Positions 7,973-17,301 of a stretch of 64,000 nucleotides of DNA are shown here, piece after piece (position 1 is the first letter of the stretch; every line of letters starts with the position of its first letter). Under the pieces are notes generated by a model, which had not been told where the DNA came from, ran no database searches, and was given only the letters and a program-made list of their open reading frames with translations. The DNA comes from DATFVA01 sp963764235 (GTDB taxonomy: Bacteria > Bacteroidota > Ignavibacteria > Ignavibacteriales > Ignavibacteriaceae): the NCBI GenBank assembly GCA_963764235.1, contig CAVXRO010000014.1, positions 620,001-684,000 on the forward strand, in the 5' to 3' direction. A program made the translations under genes and the position numbers.

Positions 7973-9328
7973 ATGTCTACCTTGATGGTAAGTATATCAG
8001 GAATTCGTGGTATAGTCGGTGATGGTCTGGATCCTAATGTGATAGTTAATTTTACTTCAGCTTATGCGGATTTTGTGGGACTCGGGAAAATAGTTGTAGG
8101 CCGCGATTCCAGAATAACCGGAGAAATGGTCAATTCAATTGTTACAGCAACACTTAATGCAAAGGGAATCGACGTAATGGATATAGGCATTTGCCCTACC
8201 CCAACGGTTCAGTATACAGTTAAAACATTAAATGCACAGGGAGGGATTGCTATTTCCGCCAGTCACAATCCTAATGAGTGGAACGCTCTGAAGTTCTTGA
8301 ACTCGACAGGACAATTTATGACTCCCGAAGAAAACACTGAACTCCTCAAAATACTGAATCTTGCACAGAACAAATTTCAGAGCTGGGATAAAATTGGTAA
8401 AACAACCTTTTATTCGGAGGGCATTAAGAAACATATGCATGATGCCCTGGCTTTGAAACATATCGATAAAGAAGCTATAAGAAAAAGGAAATTCAAGGTT
8501 CTTGCCGATTGTGTAAACGGGGCCGGAGTTTATGTAATCCCTGAGCTGCTTCGCGAACTGGGGTGTGAAGTCATAGAATACAACTGTGAGAAGACAGGAA
8601 TATTTCCCAGGCTTCCTGAACCCATTCCCGAAAATCTAATTGACACTATGGCTGAAGTTAAAAAGTACAGGGCCGACCTAGGTGTTGTTGTTGATCCGGA
8701 TGTTGACAGACTAGTACTAATCACGGATAAGGGAATTCCTTTCGGCGAAGAAAATACAATAACCCAGGCTGTAAAGTTCATTCTAACCAAAGAAAAAGGT
8801 GATGTGGTTGTTAATCTATCAACAACACGCGGGGTTGATGATGTAGCCGCACTGACAGGCAGCAGGGTTTACCGTTCAGCTGTAGGTGAGGCGAACGTGG
8901 TAAAGAAAATGAAAGAAGTAAACGCCATAATAGGCGGCGAAGGAAGCGGCGGAGTGATATATCCCGCTCTTCATTACGGCCGGGATGCTCTTGCTGGTAT
9001 CGTGATAACCCTACAGCATCTTCTTGAATCCGGCGGAACGATGAATGAGCTTAGACAGTCGCTCCCCTCTTATTATATCACGAAGAAAAAAATAAATACA
9101 GGCGAGATGAATCCTGATACTGTTCTATCAGAACTCATTAAAAAATATAGTGGAGAGAATATAAATACAGAAGATGGTTTACGGATAGATTTTAAGGATC
9201 ACTGGGTACATCTCAGAAAATCAAACACAGAGCCGATAATAAGGGTGATAACCGAGGCGATAGATAAAACTGCTTCTGAAAATTTAGCTGAAAATTACAT
9301 GAAGGAAATTAAAAAGCTTGTTCAATAA
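7973..9328 (+). CDS. glmM: Phosphoglucosamine mutase / phosphohexomutase family
   Basis: An alpha-D-phosphohexomutase that interconverts the 6- and 1-phosphates of a hexose or glucosamine. The phosphoserine loop ISASHNPNEWNALKF places the catalytic Ser at 97, the metal loop is DPDVDRL, the sugar-binding loop is GEGSGG, and the phosphate-binding loop is RKSNTEPIIRV. At 451 residues it is a normal GlmM length. GCGGAGG upstream supports the ATG. Members of this family in the group can be GlmM, phosphoglucomutase or phosphomannomutase, so the substrate is uncertain although the fold is not. The 3' end overlaps the convergent DUF58 gene by seven bases. Confidence 0.88.
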   Translation: MSTLMVSISGIRGIVGDGLDPNVIVNFTSAYADFVGLGKIVVGRDSRITGEMVNSIVTATLNAKGIDVMDIGICPTPTVQYTVKTLNAQGGIAISASHNPNEWNALKFLNSTGQFMTPEENTELLKILNLAQNKFQSWDKIGKTTFYSEGIKKHMHDALALKHIDKEAIRKRKFKVLADCVNGAGVYVIPELLRELGCEVIEYNCEKTGIFPRLPEPIPENLIDTMAEVKKYRADLGVVVDPDVDRLVLITDKGIPFGEENTITQAVKFILTKEKGDVVVNLSTTRGVDDVAALTGSRVYRSAVGEANVVKKMKEVNAIIGGEGSGGVIYPALHYGRDALAGIVITLQHLLESGGTMNELRQSLPSYYITKKKINTGEMNPDTVLSELIKKYSGENINTEDGLRIDFKDHWVHLRKSNTEPIIRVITEAIDKTASENLAENYMKEIKKLVQ

Positions 9329-10230
9329 AGCATGCTTCTTTTCTGAATATAGCTGAACAGCGCTTTATCGAAAGGCATTGAAGTGTCGATGAGATTATAT
9401 TCTATATTAGAATTAAGGCACTCCTTTTTTATTTTATCCACGAAATCCTGCATTGCCTGCTGGTATGCCTTTTGTATCTGGTAGGGTCGGGTGGTCATTT
9501 CCTCATCTGTCTCAAGATCCTTGAAGACAGCGTCAGCACCGAATGAGAAGCTTCTCTCTACGGGATCAAGGAGCTGGAAAACGATCACTTCGTTCTTCTG
9601 GTACCTGAAATGCTTTAACGCGGATAATATTGAATTGACATCATCGAACAGGTCCGAGACTATGATTACCAGTCCTCTTCTCTTAATTTTCTCGGCTATT
9701 GAGTTCAGACAGGACGCCGTATTGGTCTTATTGGATGCTTCGAGAGTGCTGAGATTTTTCAAAATTTCCTGGAGATATGTTTTTGCAGCCCTGGGAGGAA
9801 AATAACTCGTCACCTGGTCGGAATAGACTGTCAGCCCGACCGCATCCTTCTGCTTAACCATCAGGTAACTTAAAGCGGCCACAAGCGTTATACCGTATTC
9901 CAACTTGGAAATATTCGTCCCGGAACTATACTGCATCGATTTGCTTGAATCAAGAAGAATATAGCTTTTAAGGTTGGTTTCCTCTTCGTACTGTTTAATA
10001 AAGAATTTTTCCGTTTTTCCGTAAACCTTCCAGTCAATGTCCTTCAGACTATCCCCCTGCATATATGGACGGTGTTCGGTAAACTCAACACTGAAACCAT
10101 GGTAGGGACTTTTATGCAGTCCCACCATAAAACCTTCTACTACAAGTCTGGCCTTTAATTCAAGGGAATTTAATTTTGAAACAATCGATGGGTTCAGGAA
10201 ATTTTTATAATCCTGGGCTGTCTTTGTCAT
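9322..10230 (-). CDS. DUF58 (von Willebrand-like) domain protein
   Basis: A 302-residue cytoplasmic protein with the DUF58 signature: a GxSVEFTEHRPYMQGDSLKDIDWKVYG-type stretch near residues 48-70, and a MIDAS-like ILLDSSKSMQY around residue 92. DUF58 genes usually stand beside MoxR-type ATPases and take part in assembly or stress functions. No MoxR gene is visible here, so the partner lies elsewhere or is absent. It abuts the upstream TPR lipoprotein gene with no spacer, and its 3' end overlaps the phosphohexomutase gene tail to tail. Confidence 0.85.
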   Translation of the reverse strand: MTKTAQDYKNFLNPSIVSKLNSLELKARLVVEGFMVGLHKSPYHGFSVEFTEHRPYMQGDSLKDIDWKVYGKTEKFFIKQYEEETNLKSYILLDSSKSMQYSSGTNISKLEYGITLVAALSYLMVKQKDAVGLTVYSDQVTSYFPPRAAKTYLQEILKNLSTLEASNKTNTASCLNSIAEKIKRRGLVIIVSDLFDDVNSILSALKHFRYQKNEVIVFQLLDPVERSFSFGADAVFKDLETDEEMTTRPYQIQKAYQQAMQDFVDKIKKECLNSNIEYNLIDTSMPFDKALFSYIQKRSMLY

Positions 10231-10740
10231 CTATATATTTTTCTGTGTTTTCTTCTGCAGAATCTGGTCAGGACTTAAGCCCATATTACTTAACTCTTCT
10301 TTCGCAGATGAGGCAAGCTCGTGCTTTGGATATTTTTCAAGGAACAAGTTGTACGTGCTGGTTGCACTCTGATAATTTTTAAGATCATTTGCAAGGATAA
10401 ATCCAGACAGGAACAAAGCCATCGGAGCTTTTTTATCATCCGGATACTTATTATATACCTCGCGGAAAGTTTCCTCAGCCTTTTTGTATGATTCAATATC
10501 AGAAATATTTTTTACCATTTTATTCTGATACAAGGTTGCGACCTGGAACAATGCGTCGGGAGCCTGGGGACTATCAGGGAATTCCTGAACAACAGATTCA
10601 TAATTATTGATCGCTTCGGAAATATTTTTTTGTTTAACATTTTCCTGTGCCGCCTTCATATAATCCTCAGCAGATTTACTGCTGCATCCGTTAAAGAATA
10701 ATACACTAGTGAAGAGAAAAGACAGAATTAAGTATTTCAT
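10231..10740 (-). CDS. TPR lipoprotein (BamD/YbgF-like)
   Basis: The 169-residue protein begins with a lipoprotein signal (hydrophobic core then LFFNGCSS). The rest is tetratricopeptide repeats of the outer-membrane BamD/CpoB type, seen in AINNYESVVQEFPDSPQAPDAL and in TYNLFLEKYPKHELASSAKE. It is shorter than a typical 250-residue BamD, so I call the repeat family and not the complex. It is co-directional with and immediately upstream of the DUF58 gene. Confidence 0.75.
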   Translation of the reverse strand: MKYLILSFLFTSVLFFNGCSSKSAEDYMKAAQENVKQKNISEAINNYESVVQEFPDSPQAPDALFQVATLYQNKMVKNISDIESYKKAEETFREVYNKYPDDKKAPMALFLSGFILANDLKNYQSATSTYNLFLEKYPKHELASSAKEELSNMGLSPDQILQKKTQKNI

Positions 10741-10835
10741 TTTTCCACTCTTATTTAATAAAAATCCGGTTAAAATTATTAAAATAGATCAGAAGTAGCA
10801 ATGTAGTTAATGAGGTGTGCCGAACCAGCGGGAAA

Positions 10836-10867
10836 CAAAAAAAGCCGGCTGAAAAACCGGCTTTTTT
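10836..10867 (-). terminator. Intrinsic terminator after the first T9SS cargo gene
   Basis: AAGCCGG and CCGGCTT form a stem around a short CTGAAAAA loop, flanked by A and T runs on both sides. On the minus strand it lies about 15 bp past the stop of the T9SS gene at 10883. The symmetry would allow it to work in both directions. Confidence 0.85.
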
Positions 10868-10882
10868 CGAATAAAACAGTAC

Positions 10883-12745
10883 TTATTTGGTTAACATCAT
10901 CTTCTTTACAGAAGAGAATGTTGAACCATCAATTCCGGTAGCTTCCAGGCGGTATAGGTAGACACCGCTGTTAAGTTTAGAAGCATCGAAGTCGATATTA
11001 TGGTTTCCGGCAACCATTGCACTGTTAACAAGCTGAGCAACTTCCTGTCCCAAGATATTAAAGACCTTCAGAGAGACTTTTGAGTCGACTCTCAGGTTGA
11101 AGTTAATCATAGTTGTCGGGTTAAATGGATTCGGATAATTCTGTGCAAGAGAATAAGTTACAGGATTTACTTTAACCGAAACCTCGGAACTGAAAGAATA
11201 TGTTCCCTGGAAATCAACCTGTTTCAGTCTGTAGGTATACTGTCCAGCTGCAACATTCTGATCAACAAATGAATATGAATGAAGTTGTGTTGATGTTCCA
11301 TTTCCCTGAACGAATCCGATTGTAGCATAGCCGTTTCCTGAATTTCTCTGGATCTCAAATCCTTCGTTATTTGTTTCAGTTGCAGTATTCCAGTTCAATG
11401 ACACAGAATTCAGATTAGCTTCAGCAGTAAACGAGGTTAATTCTACAGGAATCGTTCCAGGAGGCAGAAAATCTGTAGCATAATACCTCGGGAATATCTG
11501 GTATCCGCCGTCATATGGAACACTGGAATCAAACTGGCTGCCTATCCCTAATACATCGGCTGGCCAGGTTGGTTCAGGCTGTCCATCAATATCAGTATCA
11601 GAATCTATTCTGAATGTTACAGTATCGGCTCCGTCGGTTAAATTAAGATTGGCACTTGATCCCGCAGTCGGCCAGGTACCGCTTGCAAGGTCTAATCCTA
11701 TAAAGCCGACAAGAGAACCTTCATACATTTCAGCATTAGCTTTATACTGAGCCAGAGTTAGTACTACCGGATCAGGTGTCGGATTACCTGTACTAATCAG
11801 CGACCAGCTTGTTGTGTCAAGAAGTATAATTTCGGTCATACCATTATATTGACTGACTGCGCCAGTAACTTCAATCATATCTCCCATATTCCACGTAAAT
11901 ACTGGAGGACCGTAGACAAAGATATCTGTACCAGCTGTACCATCAGAGATATAGAAAGAGTTGTTGGAAGTCTGGTAGTTAGGTGAGAATACAACACCTT
12001 GAACTGTTACTGTATCACCAAGATGATCCGGGATAAAATCATTGTTTAAATCCTCAATAGCCTGGGAAATCGGAATTACATTCCCTCCGCTGGGGCCTGT
12101 CATAATAAAATGATCAACCCAAACGTTATCTGAATAATTTCCTGAAGGACCGCCGTCAACTATGTAATAGTTAACAGCTATATGGACCTGGTTTCCGGCA
12201 AATGCAGAAAGGTCAAAGCCGTATCTGTGCCAGCTTCCCACCGGTCCGTCCACTTTAAAGTAGCCTACCTGCGTGAAACTGCCGAGATTTATATCTGTGG
12301 TAGAAACCCAAACCTTTAATGAATCATCGTAACCGTTATCAATAGCGCCTGCCCAGAAATATATACTATCTCCGGCTGAAACTATCGGAAGTTGTGGGGA
12401 GATAAGCCATTCATCAATCAACCCGCTTGAATTGGCATTATTAAAGTTACTGAACCAGAAACTTTGGTCAATCTGTGGGTAAACTGTATCGCCGCTTGTA
12501 AATGCAACAATCTGTCTGAATTCCCATGCAGTACCACTTCCATCATTATCAACGATAGTCCAATCAGCAGGAGGTGTAGTTGTGTTAAAAGTTTCCTCCC
12601 ATTTTATATCATTAAGACCGTCTAATTCCGGATTAATTGATAAAGGATTATAGTTCGGAGATTGGGGTAAGGCAATCATTTTGGATTGTCCGAAAATCAT
12701 CGAACAACCTATCAGAATGAAAAAGACAATATAGAGTTTTTTCAT
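10883..12745 (-). CDS. Secreted T9SS cargo protein with choice-of-anchor J-like and OB-fold-like domains
   Basis: A 620-residue exported protein with an N-terminal signal peptide (KKLYIVFFILIGCSMIFGQ). Residues about 50-215 resemble the choice-of-anchor J/MAM-like jelly roll (DEWLISPQLPI, DNVWVDHFIMTGP). Residues about 225-310 resemble an OB-like domain (GDTVTVQGVVFSPNY, YISDGTAGTDIFVYG). A fibronectin-like linker starting PVELTSFTAEA precedes the type A sorting domain, NYPNPFNPTTMINF to the terminal SSVKKMMLTK. Such proteins are secreted by T9SS and anchored at or released from the cell surface. AAGGAGCAACT precedes the ATG. The specific ligand or substrate is unknown. Confidence 0.85.
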   Translation of the reverse strand: MKKLYIVFFILIGCSMIFGQSKMIALPQSPNYNPLSINPELDGLNDIKWEETFNTTTPPADWTIVDNDGSGTAWEFRQIVAFTSGDTVYPQIDQSFWFSNFNNANSSGLIDEWLISPQLPIVSAGDSIYFWAGAIDNGYDDSLKVWVSTTDINLGSFTQVGYFKVDGPVGSWHRYGFDLSAFAGNQVHIAVNYYIVDGGPSGNYSDNVWVDHFIMTGPSGGNVIPISQAIEDLNNDFIPDHLGDTVTVQGVVFSPNYQTSNNSFYISDGTAGTDIFVYGPPVFTWNMGDMIEVTGAVSQYNGMTEIILLDTTSWSLISTGNPTPDPVVLTLAQYKANAEMYEGSLVGFIGLDLASGTWPTAGSSANLNLTDGADTVTFRIDSDTDIDGQPEPTWPADVLGIGSQFDSSVPYDGGYQIFPRYYATDFLPPGTIPVELTSFTAEANLNSVSLNWNTATETNNEGFEIQRNSGNGYATIGFVQGNGTSTQLHSYSFVDQNVAAGQYTYRLKQVDFQGTYSFSSEVSVKVNPVTYSLAQNYPNPFNPTTMINFNLRVDSKVSLKVFNILGQEVAQLVNSAMVAGNHNIDFDASKLNSGVYLYRLEATGIDGSTFSSVKKMMLTK

Positions 12746-12943
12746 AGTTGCTCCTTTTGAATATAGATTAGTAAAGTTCTCCCAATAAATGAAGAGCTGT
12801 TTATTTGTTTTAGAAATTTCAACAATAATTTTTTTAATTGCAACCTTTTGAAGATTAAAAGATTATTAATTTAGTGTGAATAGAAAGAAATGTTCGTACT
12901 CGCTCGGGGTTTTGCGGCAATTTAAGTTTTACTTAATCTGTTC

Positions 12944-12980
12944 ATAAAAAAAGCCGGACTGTTTCCAGACCGGCTTTTTG
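12944..12980 (-). terminator. Intrinsic terminator after the second T9SS cargo gene
   Basis: AAAGCCGGACTG and CCAGACCGGCTTTTT form a stem with one A-A mismatch, followed on the minus strand by a T run. It sits about 18 bp past the stop of the gene at 12998. The sequence resembles the terminator at 10836, in keeping with the two genes being related. Confidence 0.8.
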
Positions 12981-12997
12981 TTATAACAGGAGTAAAA

Positions 12998-13909
12998 TTA
13001 CTTGGTTAATATCATCTTCTTAACTGATGTAAAGTTACTTCCATCAACTCCTTTAGCTTCTATCTTATAGAGGTATACACCGCTGTTCAGATGTGAAGCA
13101 TTGAAATTAATACTGTGAGAACCAGCTGTAATGTTCTGATTCAGAAGGGTTGCAACTTCCTGTCCAAGTACGTCAAATACCGTTAACTTAACCTTAGAAT
13201 CGTTAGCGAGGCTAAAGTTAATTTGTGTTGACGGGTTGAACGGATTTGGATAGTTCTGAGAAAGAGCATATACATGAGGTGTTGTTACGTTTACTTCGAC
13301 GGAATTCGAATATTCTGAAGTACCATCGAAATCAACCTGTCTCAGTCTGTAGGTGTACTGACCCTCGCTGACATTATTATCAGAATAGGTATAAGCATGA
13401 GACTGAGTTGATGTTCCATTACCATTAACAAAAGCTATAGTCTGGAAACCACTTCCGGAATTCTTTTGAACTTCAAATCCTTTGTTGTTGGTTTCTGTTG
13501 CTGTTAACCAGTTGAGAACGACATTTCCATCATTAACATCTGCTCTGAAGGAAGTCAATTCTACAGGTATAAAATCCAGGTCTACAAGAAGAGCGTCATC
13601 AATATACCACCAATCTATATTGAATGAATCACCATTATAGTAGAAGGCAATCTGCATTCCGTCTGTACCAACGAAATCCACCGTTTCAACCTGAGGACCA
13701 ACATTTGCAGTTGGAGTCATTTCCCAGATAGATGTATATGTAGCTCCGCCGTCAGTTGATACAGCAACTCCAATAGGACCACATGGATTACCGAAGTAAT
13801 CAACAAAATGAGTAAAGGTCAGTTCACAATTGTGTCCTGTAGTGACAGTCATTGGAACGGAAAGGAAGTAGGACGCACCAACAAATGCAGGTGTCCAGGA
13901 GAATTGCAA
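12998..13909 (-). CDS. C-terminal fragment of a frameshifted T9SS cargo protein
   Basis: This is the downstream part of the gene starting at 15198. It carries the second half of a MAM/anchor-J-like domain (YFLSVPMTVTTGHNCEL, FNIDWWYIDDALLVD), then PVELTSFRADV and a complete type A sorting domain (NYPNPFNPSTQINF to SSVKKMILTK). The nominal start is an internal TTG with no signal peptide, so it would not be exported on its own. The open frame extends upstream through GGISAPELQFSWTP, which continues the protein of the other fragment across a one-base gap near 13925-13933. The last 190 residues closely match those of the 10883 gene. Confidence 0.75.
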   Translation of the reverse strand: MQFSWTPAFVGASYFLSVPMTVTTGHNCELTFTHFVDYFGNPCGPIGVAVSTDGGATYTSIWEMTPTANVGPQVETVDFVGTDGMQIAFYYNGDSFNIDWWYIDDALLVDLDFIPVELTSFRADVNDGNVVLNWLTATETNNKGFEVQKNSGSGFQTIAFVNGNGTSTQSHAYTYSDNNVSEGQYTYRLRQVDFDGTSEYSNSVEVNVTTPHVYALSQNYPNPFNPSTQINFSLANDSKVKLTVFDVLGQEVATLLNQNITAGSHSINFNASHLNSGVYLYKIEAKGVDGSNFTSVKKMILTK

Positions 13910-15198
13910 TTCAGGTGCAGATATACCGCCTGCGCATTGGTAGTCTCTATTGTCCAGTTAGTCAATCCGAGAGGTCCGACAGGTGTCCAATAGCTCATAT
14001 CATCAAAAGGATCATATAAAAGGGTACCCGGAGGCGGAGGTGCATGAAGAGTCTTGAAGTTCCATGTAGTACCGTTTGTTGTTCCGGTACCATCGGTTTC
14101 ATTTACTCTCCAGTAGTAAGTAGTGAAATAATCCAGAGTTCCCGGATCGTATGTTGTTATAGGTGATCCGGAATATACGGATGTTAAGCTGCCGGGATCA
14201 GTTCCGAAGAATACTTCAATATCAGTTGCTCCGGCAGGATTTTCCCAGGAAATATCCTGGTCAAGATCTACACCCATAGTACCGCTTGGCGGGTCGGGAT
14301 TAGTAGCAGGACCCGGACCAAGGATCGGACCATAATCATTATTAATTGCAAATGCACAAATTTCAGCAGCACCCCAGTCGTAAACGACTGTAGTTGCACC
14401 TGAAACCGGATCCATAGTTCTCAACTGTGCAGTTCCAGTTGCGTTATTGTAAGATGCTAAATAAATTGTACCGGTTGCCTGATCGATATCCATATCCTGA
14501 GCGAAATTAGCATCAAATAATAGTGAACCTAATGCTGAAGAACTACCGGTTAGAGGATCGAAGGTATACCCCATATCATCAGTTAAATCATACCCGAATC
14601 CAACACCCGATGAATTAATAGCAATAGCTATCATAGCACCGGTTGCATTTACGAAACTGCCGACCAGAGAAGCAGTGAGGGTATTAATATCAAATGAGTA
14701 TAGATTATTGGTAGAAACAAAAACACCACCGCATAAGTAATAGGTTTCATTAACAGGATTATAAGCAATACCATTTACATTAGCGCCGGCTTCCATTCCG
14801 GTAATAGGACCAATCATAGTGGCGACACCTGTACCCGGATCCATTTGATACAATACTGATGGTACACTAGGATCTATAAAGTAATAATTACCATCTCCAC
14901 CCCGTATTGCCGAAGAAGAATAACCGGGAGGCGGATTCCATGAACCGACAGTTGTCCAGGGAGTACCGGCAGGCATTGGCATTGAAATAAAACTGAGAGA
15001 GAAAGCTTCCCAGGCGTAAGCCATATCCCCACTCATCACAGATGCAGGTGGATTGGTAACGAAAGGAACAGACGGACCTTGATAAGACCTTGTTATCGTC
15101 ATTTTGCCATTACTGGGGGCACCAGTCTGGGCCAGTGTAAAAGCAGTAAGCCCTAGCATAATTCCTATGATAAGAAAGAATTTGTGAAGATTATACAT
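13849..15198 (-). CDS. N-terminal fragment of a frameshifted T9SS cargo protein
   Basis: The start chosen is the ATG at 15198, five codons inside the longest frame, because GGAGG then sits eight bases upstream. A signal peptide follows (MYNLHKFFLIIGIMLGLTAFTLAQ). The next 300 residues contain beta-propeller-like strands such as GIAYNPVNETYYLCGG and DIDQATGTIYLASYN, then a fibronectin-like segment (TTYYWRVNETDGTGTT) and the beginning of a jelly-roll domain. The frame leaves the true protein after TIETTNAQA and stops 28 codons later. Adding one base near 13930 joins it to the 12998-13909 fragment, giving one protein of about 730 residues. Confidence 0.75.
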   Translation of the reverse strand: MYNLHKFFLIIGIMLGLTAFTLAQTGAPSNGKMTITRSYQGPSVPFVTNPPASVMSGDMAYAWEAFSLSFISMPMPAGTPWTTVGSWNPPPGYSSSAIRGGDGNYYFIDPSVPSVLYQMDPGTGVATMIGPITGMEAGANVNGIAYNPVNETYYLCGGVFVSTNNLYSFDINTLTASLVGSFVNATGAMIAIAINSSGVGFGYDLTDDMGYTFDPLTGSSSALGSLLFDANFAQDMDIDQATGTIYLASYNNATGTAQLRTMDPVSGATTVVYDWGAAEICAFAINNDYGPILGPGPATNPDPPSGTMGVDLDQDISWENPAGATDIEVFFGTDPGSLTSVYSGSPITTYDPGTLDYFTTYYWRVNETDGTGTTNGTTWNFKTLHAPPPPGTLLYDPFDDMSYWTPVGPLGLTNWTIETTNAQAVYLHLNCNSPGHLHLLVRPTSFPFQ

Positions 15199-15614
15199 AT
15201 AAGAGACCTCCATATTGGTTGTTAAGAGTTAAAGTTAATTAGGCTATCTTAAATAAAATTATTTTGCTCTAATTTAATTATCCGGATTACAACTCTTAGC
15301 GTATAGGTATTACGAACGTTTTTCACAGAAGCTTATAGTCATTTCCCTTTGAATAGTAGTATTCACATCTCCCCAATATTATCAATAAGGAAAAGCTAAG
15401 CACGATATCAGTGTCTATATTAATTATTTTTTTCTCTTTGGATAAAGAAATGTTCTCTTAAAGTCTTTTATGGTCAACAAAATCAAATATAGAATATTAA
15501 GTTGAAATGATAATAAAAAAAATTATTTACTTTATCAATATCTGGGAGCAATATTTTGAAATTTTCAAGGCAGAATATCTACCCGGACGAATAAATATCC
15601 CTGAAAAGTCACTT
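15199..15614. other. 416-bp spacer between purE and the T9SS gene
   Basis: The AT-rich region must contain the promoter of the T9SS gene that starts at 15198. I see GGAGG at 15206-15210 (read on the minus strand) as its ribosome-binding site. I see no convincing hairpin terminator after purE and no supportable gene; the short open frames here are without signal or family features. Confidence 0.5.
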
Positions 15615-16106
15615 CTACTGTTTGATCCTCTTGTTTTTATTGAGGGAGATTTTCTCCAGGTCCTTTTTATAAGAGATCAGTTTCCGTTTAACAGATTCGT
15701 CAAAAGTACCAATTATCTGTGCTGCCAGTAATCCGGCATTCTTAGCCTGGTTTATCCCAACTGTAGCAACTGGAACTCCACCCGGCATCTGCACTATTGA
15801 AAGGAGGGAATCCAGTCCATCTAACGATTTTGATTTTACGGGAACTCCTATTACCGGCAGTGGTGAATGAGCTGCCGTCATTCCTGGCAGATGTGCTGCC
15901 CCACCTGCCCCGGCGATTATTACTTTAATCCCTTTCTCATGTGCGGTTGATCCGTATTCCGCCATAAATTTGGGTGTTCGGTGGGCTGATACAATTTTTA
16001 TTTCATAAGGTATATTAAATTCATCCAGGATTTCTGCGGCTTCTTTCATAACCGGCAGATCAGAATCACTCCCCATTATTATTCCTACTAATAGCTTTCT
16101 TTTCAT
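15615..16106 (-). CDS. purE: N5-carboxyaminoimidazole ribonucleotide mutase
   Basis: Moves the carboxyl group of N5-CAIR to give CAIR in purine biosynthesis. The 163-residue protein has the hallmark GSDSDLPVMKEA near residue 12, SAHRTP at about 40, and AGGAAHLPGMTAAHSPLPVIGVP. The presence of purK seven bases upstream indicates the class I, ATP-using route and not a class II AIR carboxylase. It is the last gene of the long minus-strand run. Confidence 0.97.
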   Translation of the reverse strand: MKRKLLVGIIMGSDSDLPVMKEAAEILDEFNIPYEIKIVSAHRTPKFMAEYGSTAHEKGIKVIIAGAGGAAHLPGMTAAHSPLPVIGVPVKSKSLDGLDSLLSIVQMPGGVPVATVGINQAKNAGLLAAQIIGTFDESVKRKLISYKKDLEKISLNKNKRIKQ

Positions 16107-16113
16107 TGTTTTC

Positions 16114-17250
16114 CTATATAATTATTTTTTGTTCAATTTTTTTCAGTCTGGACAGAACTTTCCCGGTATCGCTGCCAAGCATCGTTATATGTCCCATCTT
16201 CCTTCCATATCTCGATTTTTCCTTACCGTATATATGCAGATGAACCTTTTTATCTTTTAATGCTTCCCCGTAATCATCTACAATACCCGGACCTTCCTTT
16301 TTACCCAGAAGGTTGATCATTACTGCAGCGGGTTTTACCATTTCTGTTGATCCCAACGGCAGATTCAGGACAGCGCGTACATGATTTTCAAACTGTGAAG
16401 TAACACAGGCCTCAATAGTGTAATGACCTGAGTTGTGAGGACGAGGAGCCATTTCGTTCACAAGTATTTGTTTTTCTCCTGTAATGAATAGCTCAACCCC
16501 GAATATGCCGATACCTTTGACAGCCTCGACTGCTTTAATTGAAATTTCTTCTGCTGTTTTGCGCAGTTTGCCGTTGATATCGGCGGGAGCAATTACGGTG
16601 TGACAGATATGATCTTTCTGAATGGTTTCAACAACCGGGTAGGCTTTGGTTTCCTTCTTTGTACGGACAATCATCACAGCCAGCTCTTTCCTGAAGTCAA
16701 TAAGTTCCTCTGCCATTAATTGGGAATGACGTTCAGAGAGTTCCTTTATGCCTTCATTATAACTTTTTTCATCTATAACAAAAGCATTGCCGTAACCGTC
16801 ATAGCCCATCTTCCTTGATTTCAGGATGAACCTGTCTCCCAGCACTTGGGCAATTGAATCATACGAACTTGAATCTTTAACTTCTATGAATTCCGGAACA
16901 GGAATCCCACTCCTCCTTAAAGTTTTTTTCTGAATAAACTTATCCTGTATCAGTGATATGGTTTTGGAAGAAGGCAGAACTTTCCTGCCGAGCATCTCTA
17001 TAAATTCAAGATCTTTATAATCTATAAATTCGTTCTCAAGGGTTATTATATCACAGCCTTCAGCAAATTTCCTGAGAAGTTTTTTATTATCAACCCACCC
17101 TGCATAATCGTATTTAGTTAGCATCCCAGCCGGCGACTGCAGGAGCTTCTCCATAATAGCGATCTCAAATCCCAGTTTATATGCCTGGTAGGCAGACATC
17201 CTGGCAAGCTGGCCTCCTCCGAGTATTCCAATGCGAATCCGTTTTTCCAT
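16114..17250 (-). CDS. purK: 5-(carboxyamino)imidazole ribonucleotide synthase
   Basis: An ATP-grasp enzyme that makes N5-CAIR from AIR, bicarbonate and ATP, feeding PurE. The dinucleotide-like GILGGGQLARM opens the protein at residue 8, the ATP-grasp segment DRFILKSRKMGYDGYGN lies near residue 145, and the metal/ATP end motif EMAPRPHNSGHYTIE is near residue 265. The length of 378 is normal. It is co-transcribed with purE. Confidence 0.96.
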   Translation of the reverse strand: MEKRIRIGILGGGQLARMSAYQAYKLGFEIAIMEKLLQSPAGMLTKYDYAGWVDNKKLLRKFAEGCDIITLENEFIDYKDLEFIEMLGRKVLPSSKTISLIQDKFIQKKTLRRSGIPVPEFIEVKDSSSYDSIAQVLGDRFILKSRKMGYDGYGNAFVIDEKSYNEGIKELSERHSQLMAEELIDFRKELAVMIVRTKKETKAYPVVETIQKDHICHTVIAPADINGKLRKTAEEISIKAVEAVKGIGIFGVELFITGEKQILVNEMAPRPHNSGHYTIEACVTSQFENHVRAVLNLPLGSTEMVKPAAVMINLLGKKEGPGIVDDYGEALKDKKVHLHIYGKEKSRYGRKMGHITMLGSDTGKVLSRLKKIEQKIII

Positions 17251-17301
17251 ATATACTTCGATTTATCCTTTAATTTATCCTGTGAATTAAACTGTACTAA
17301 T

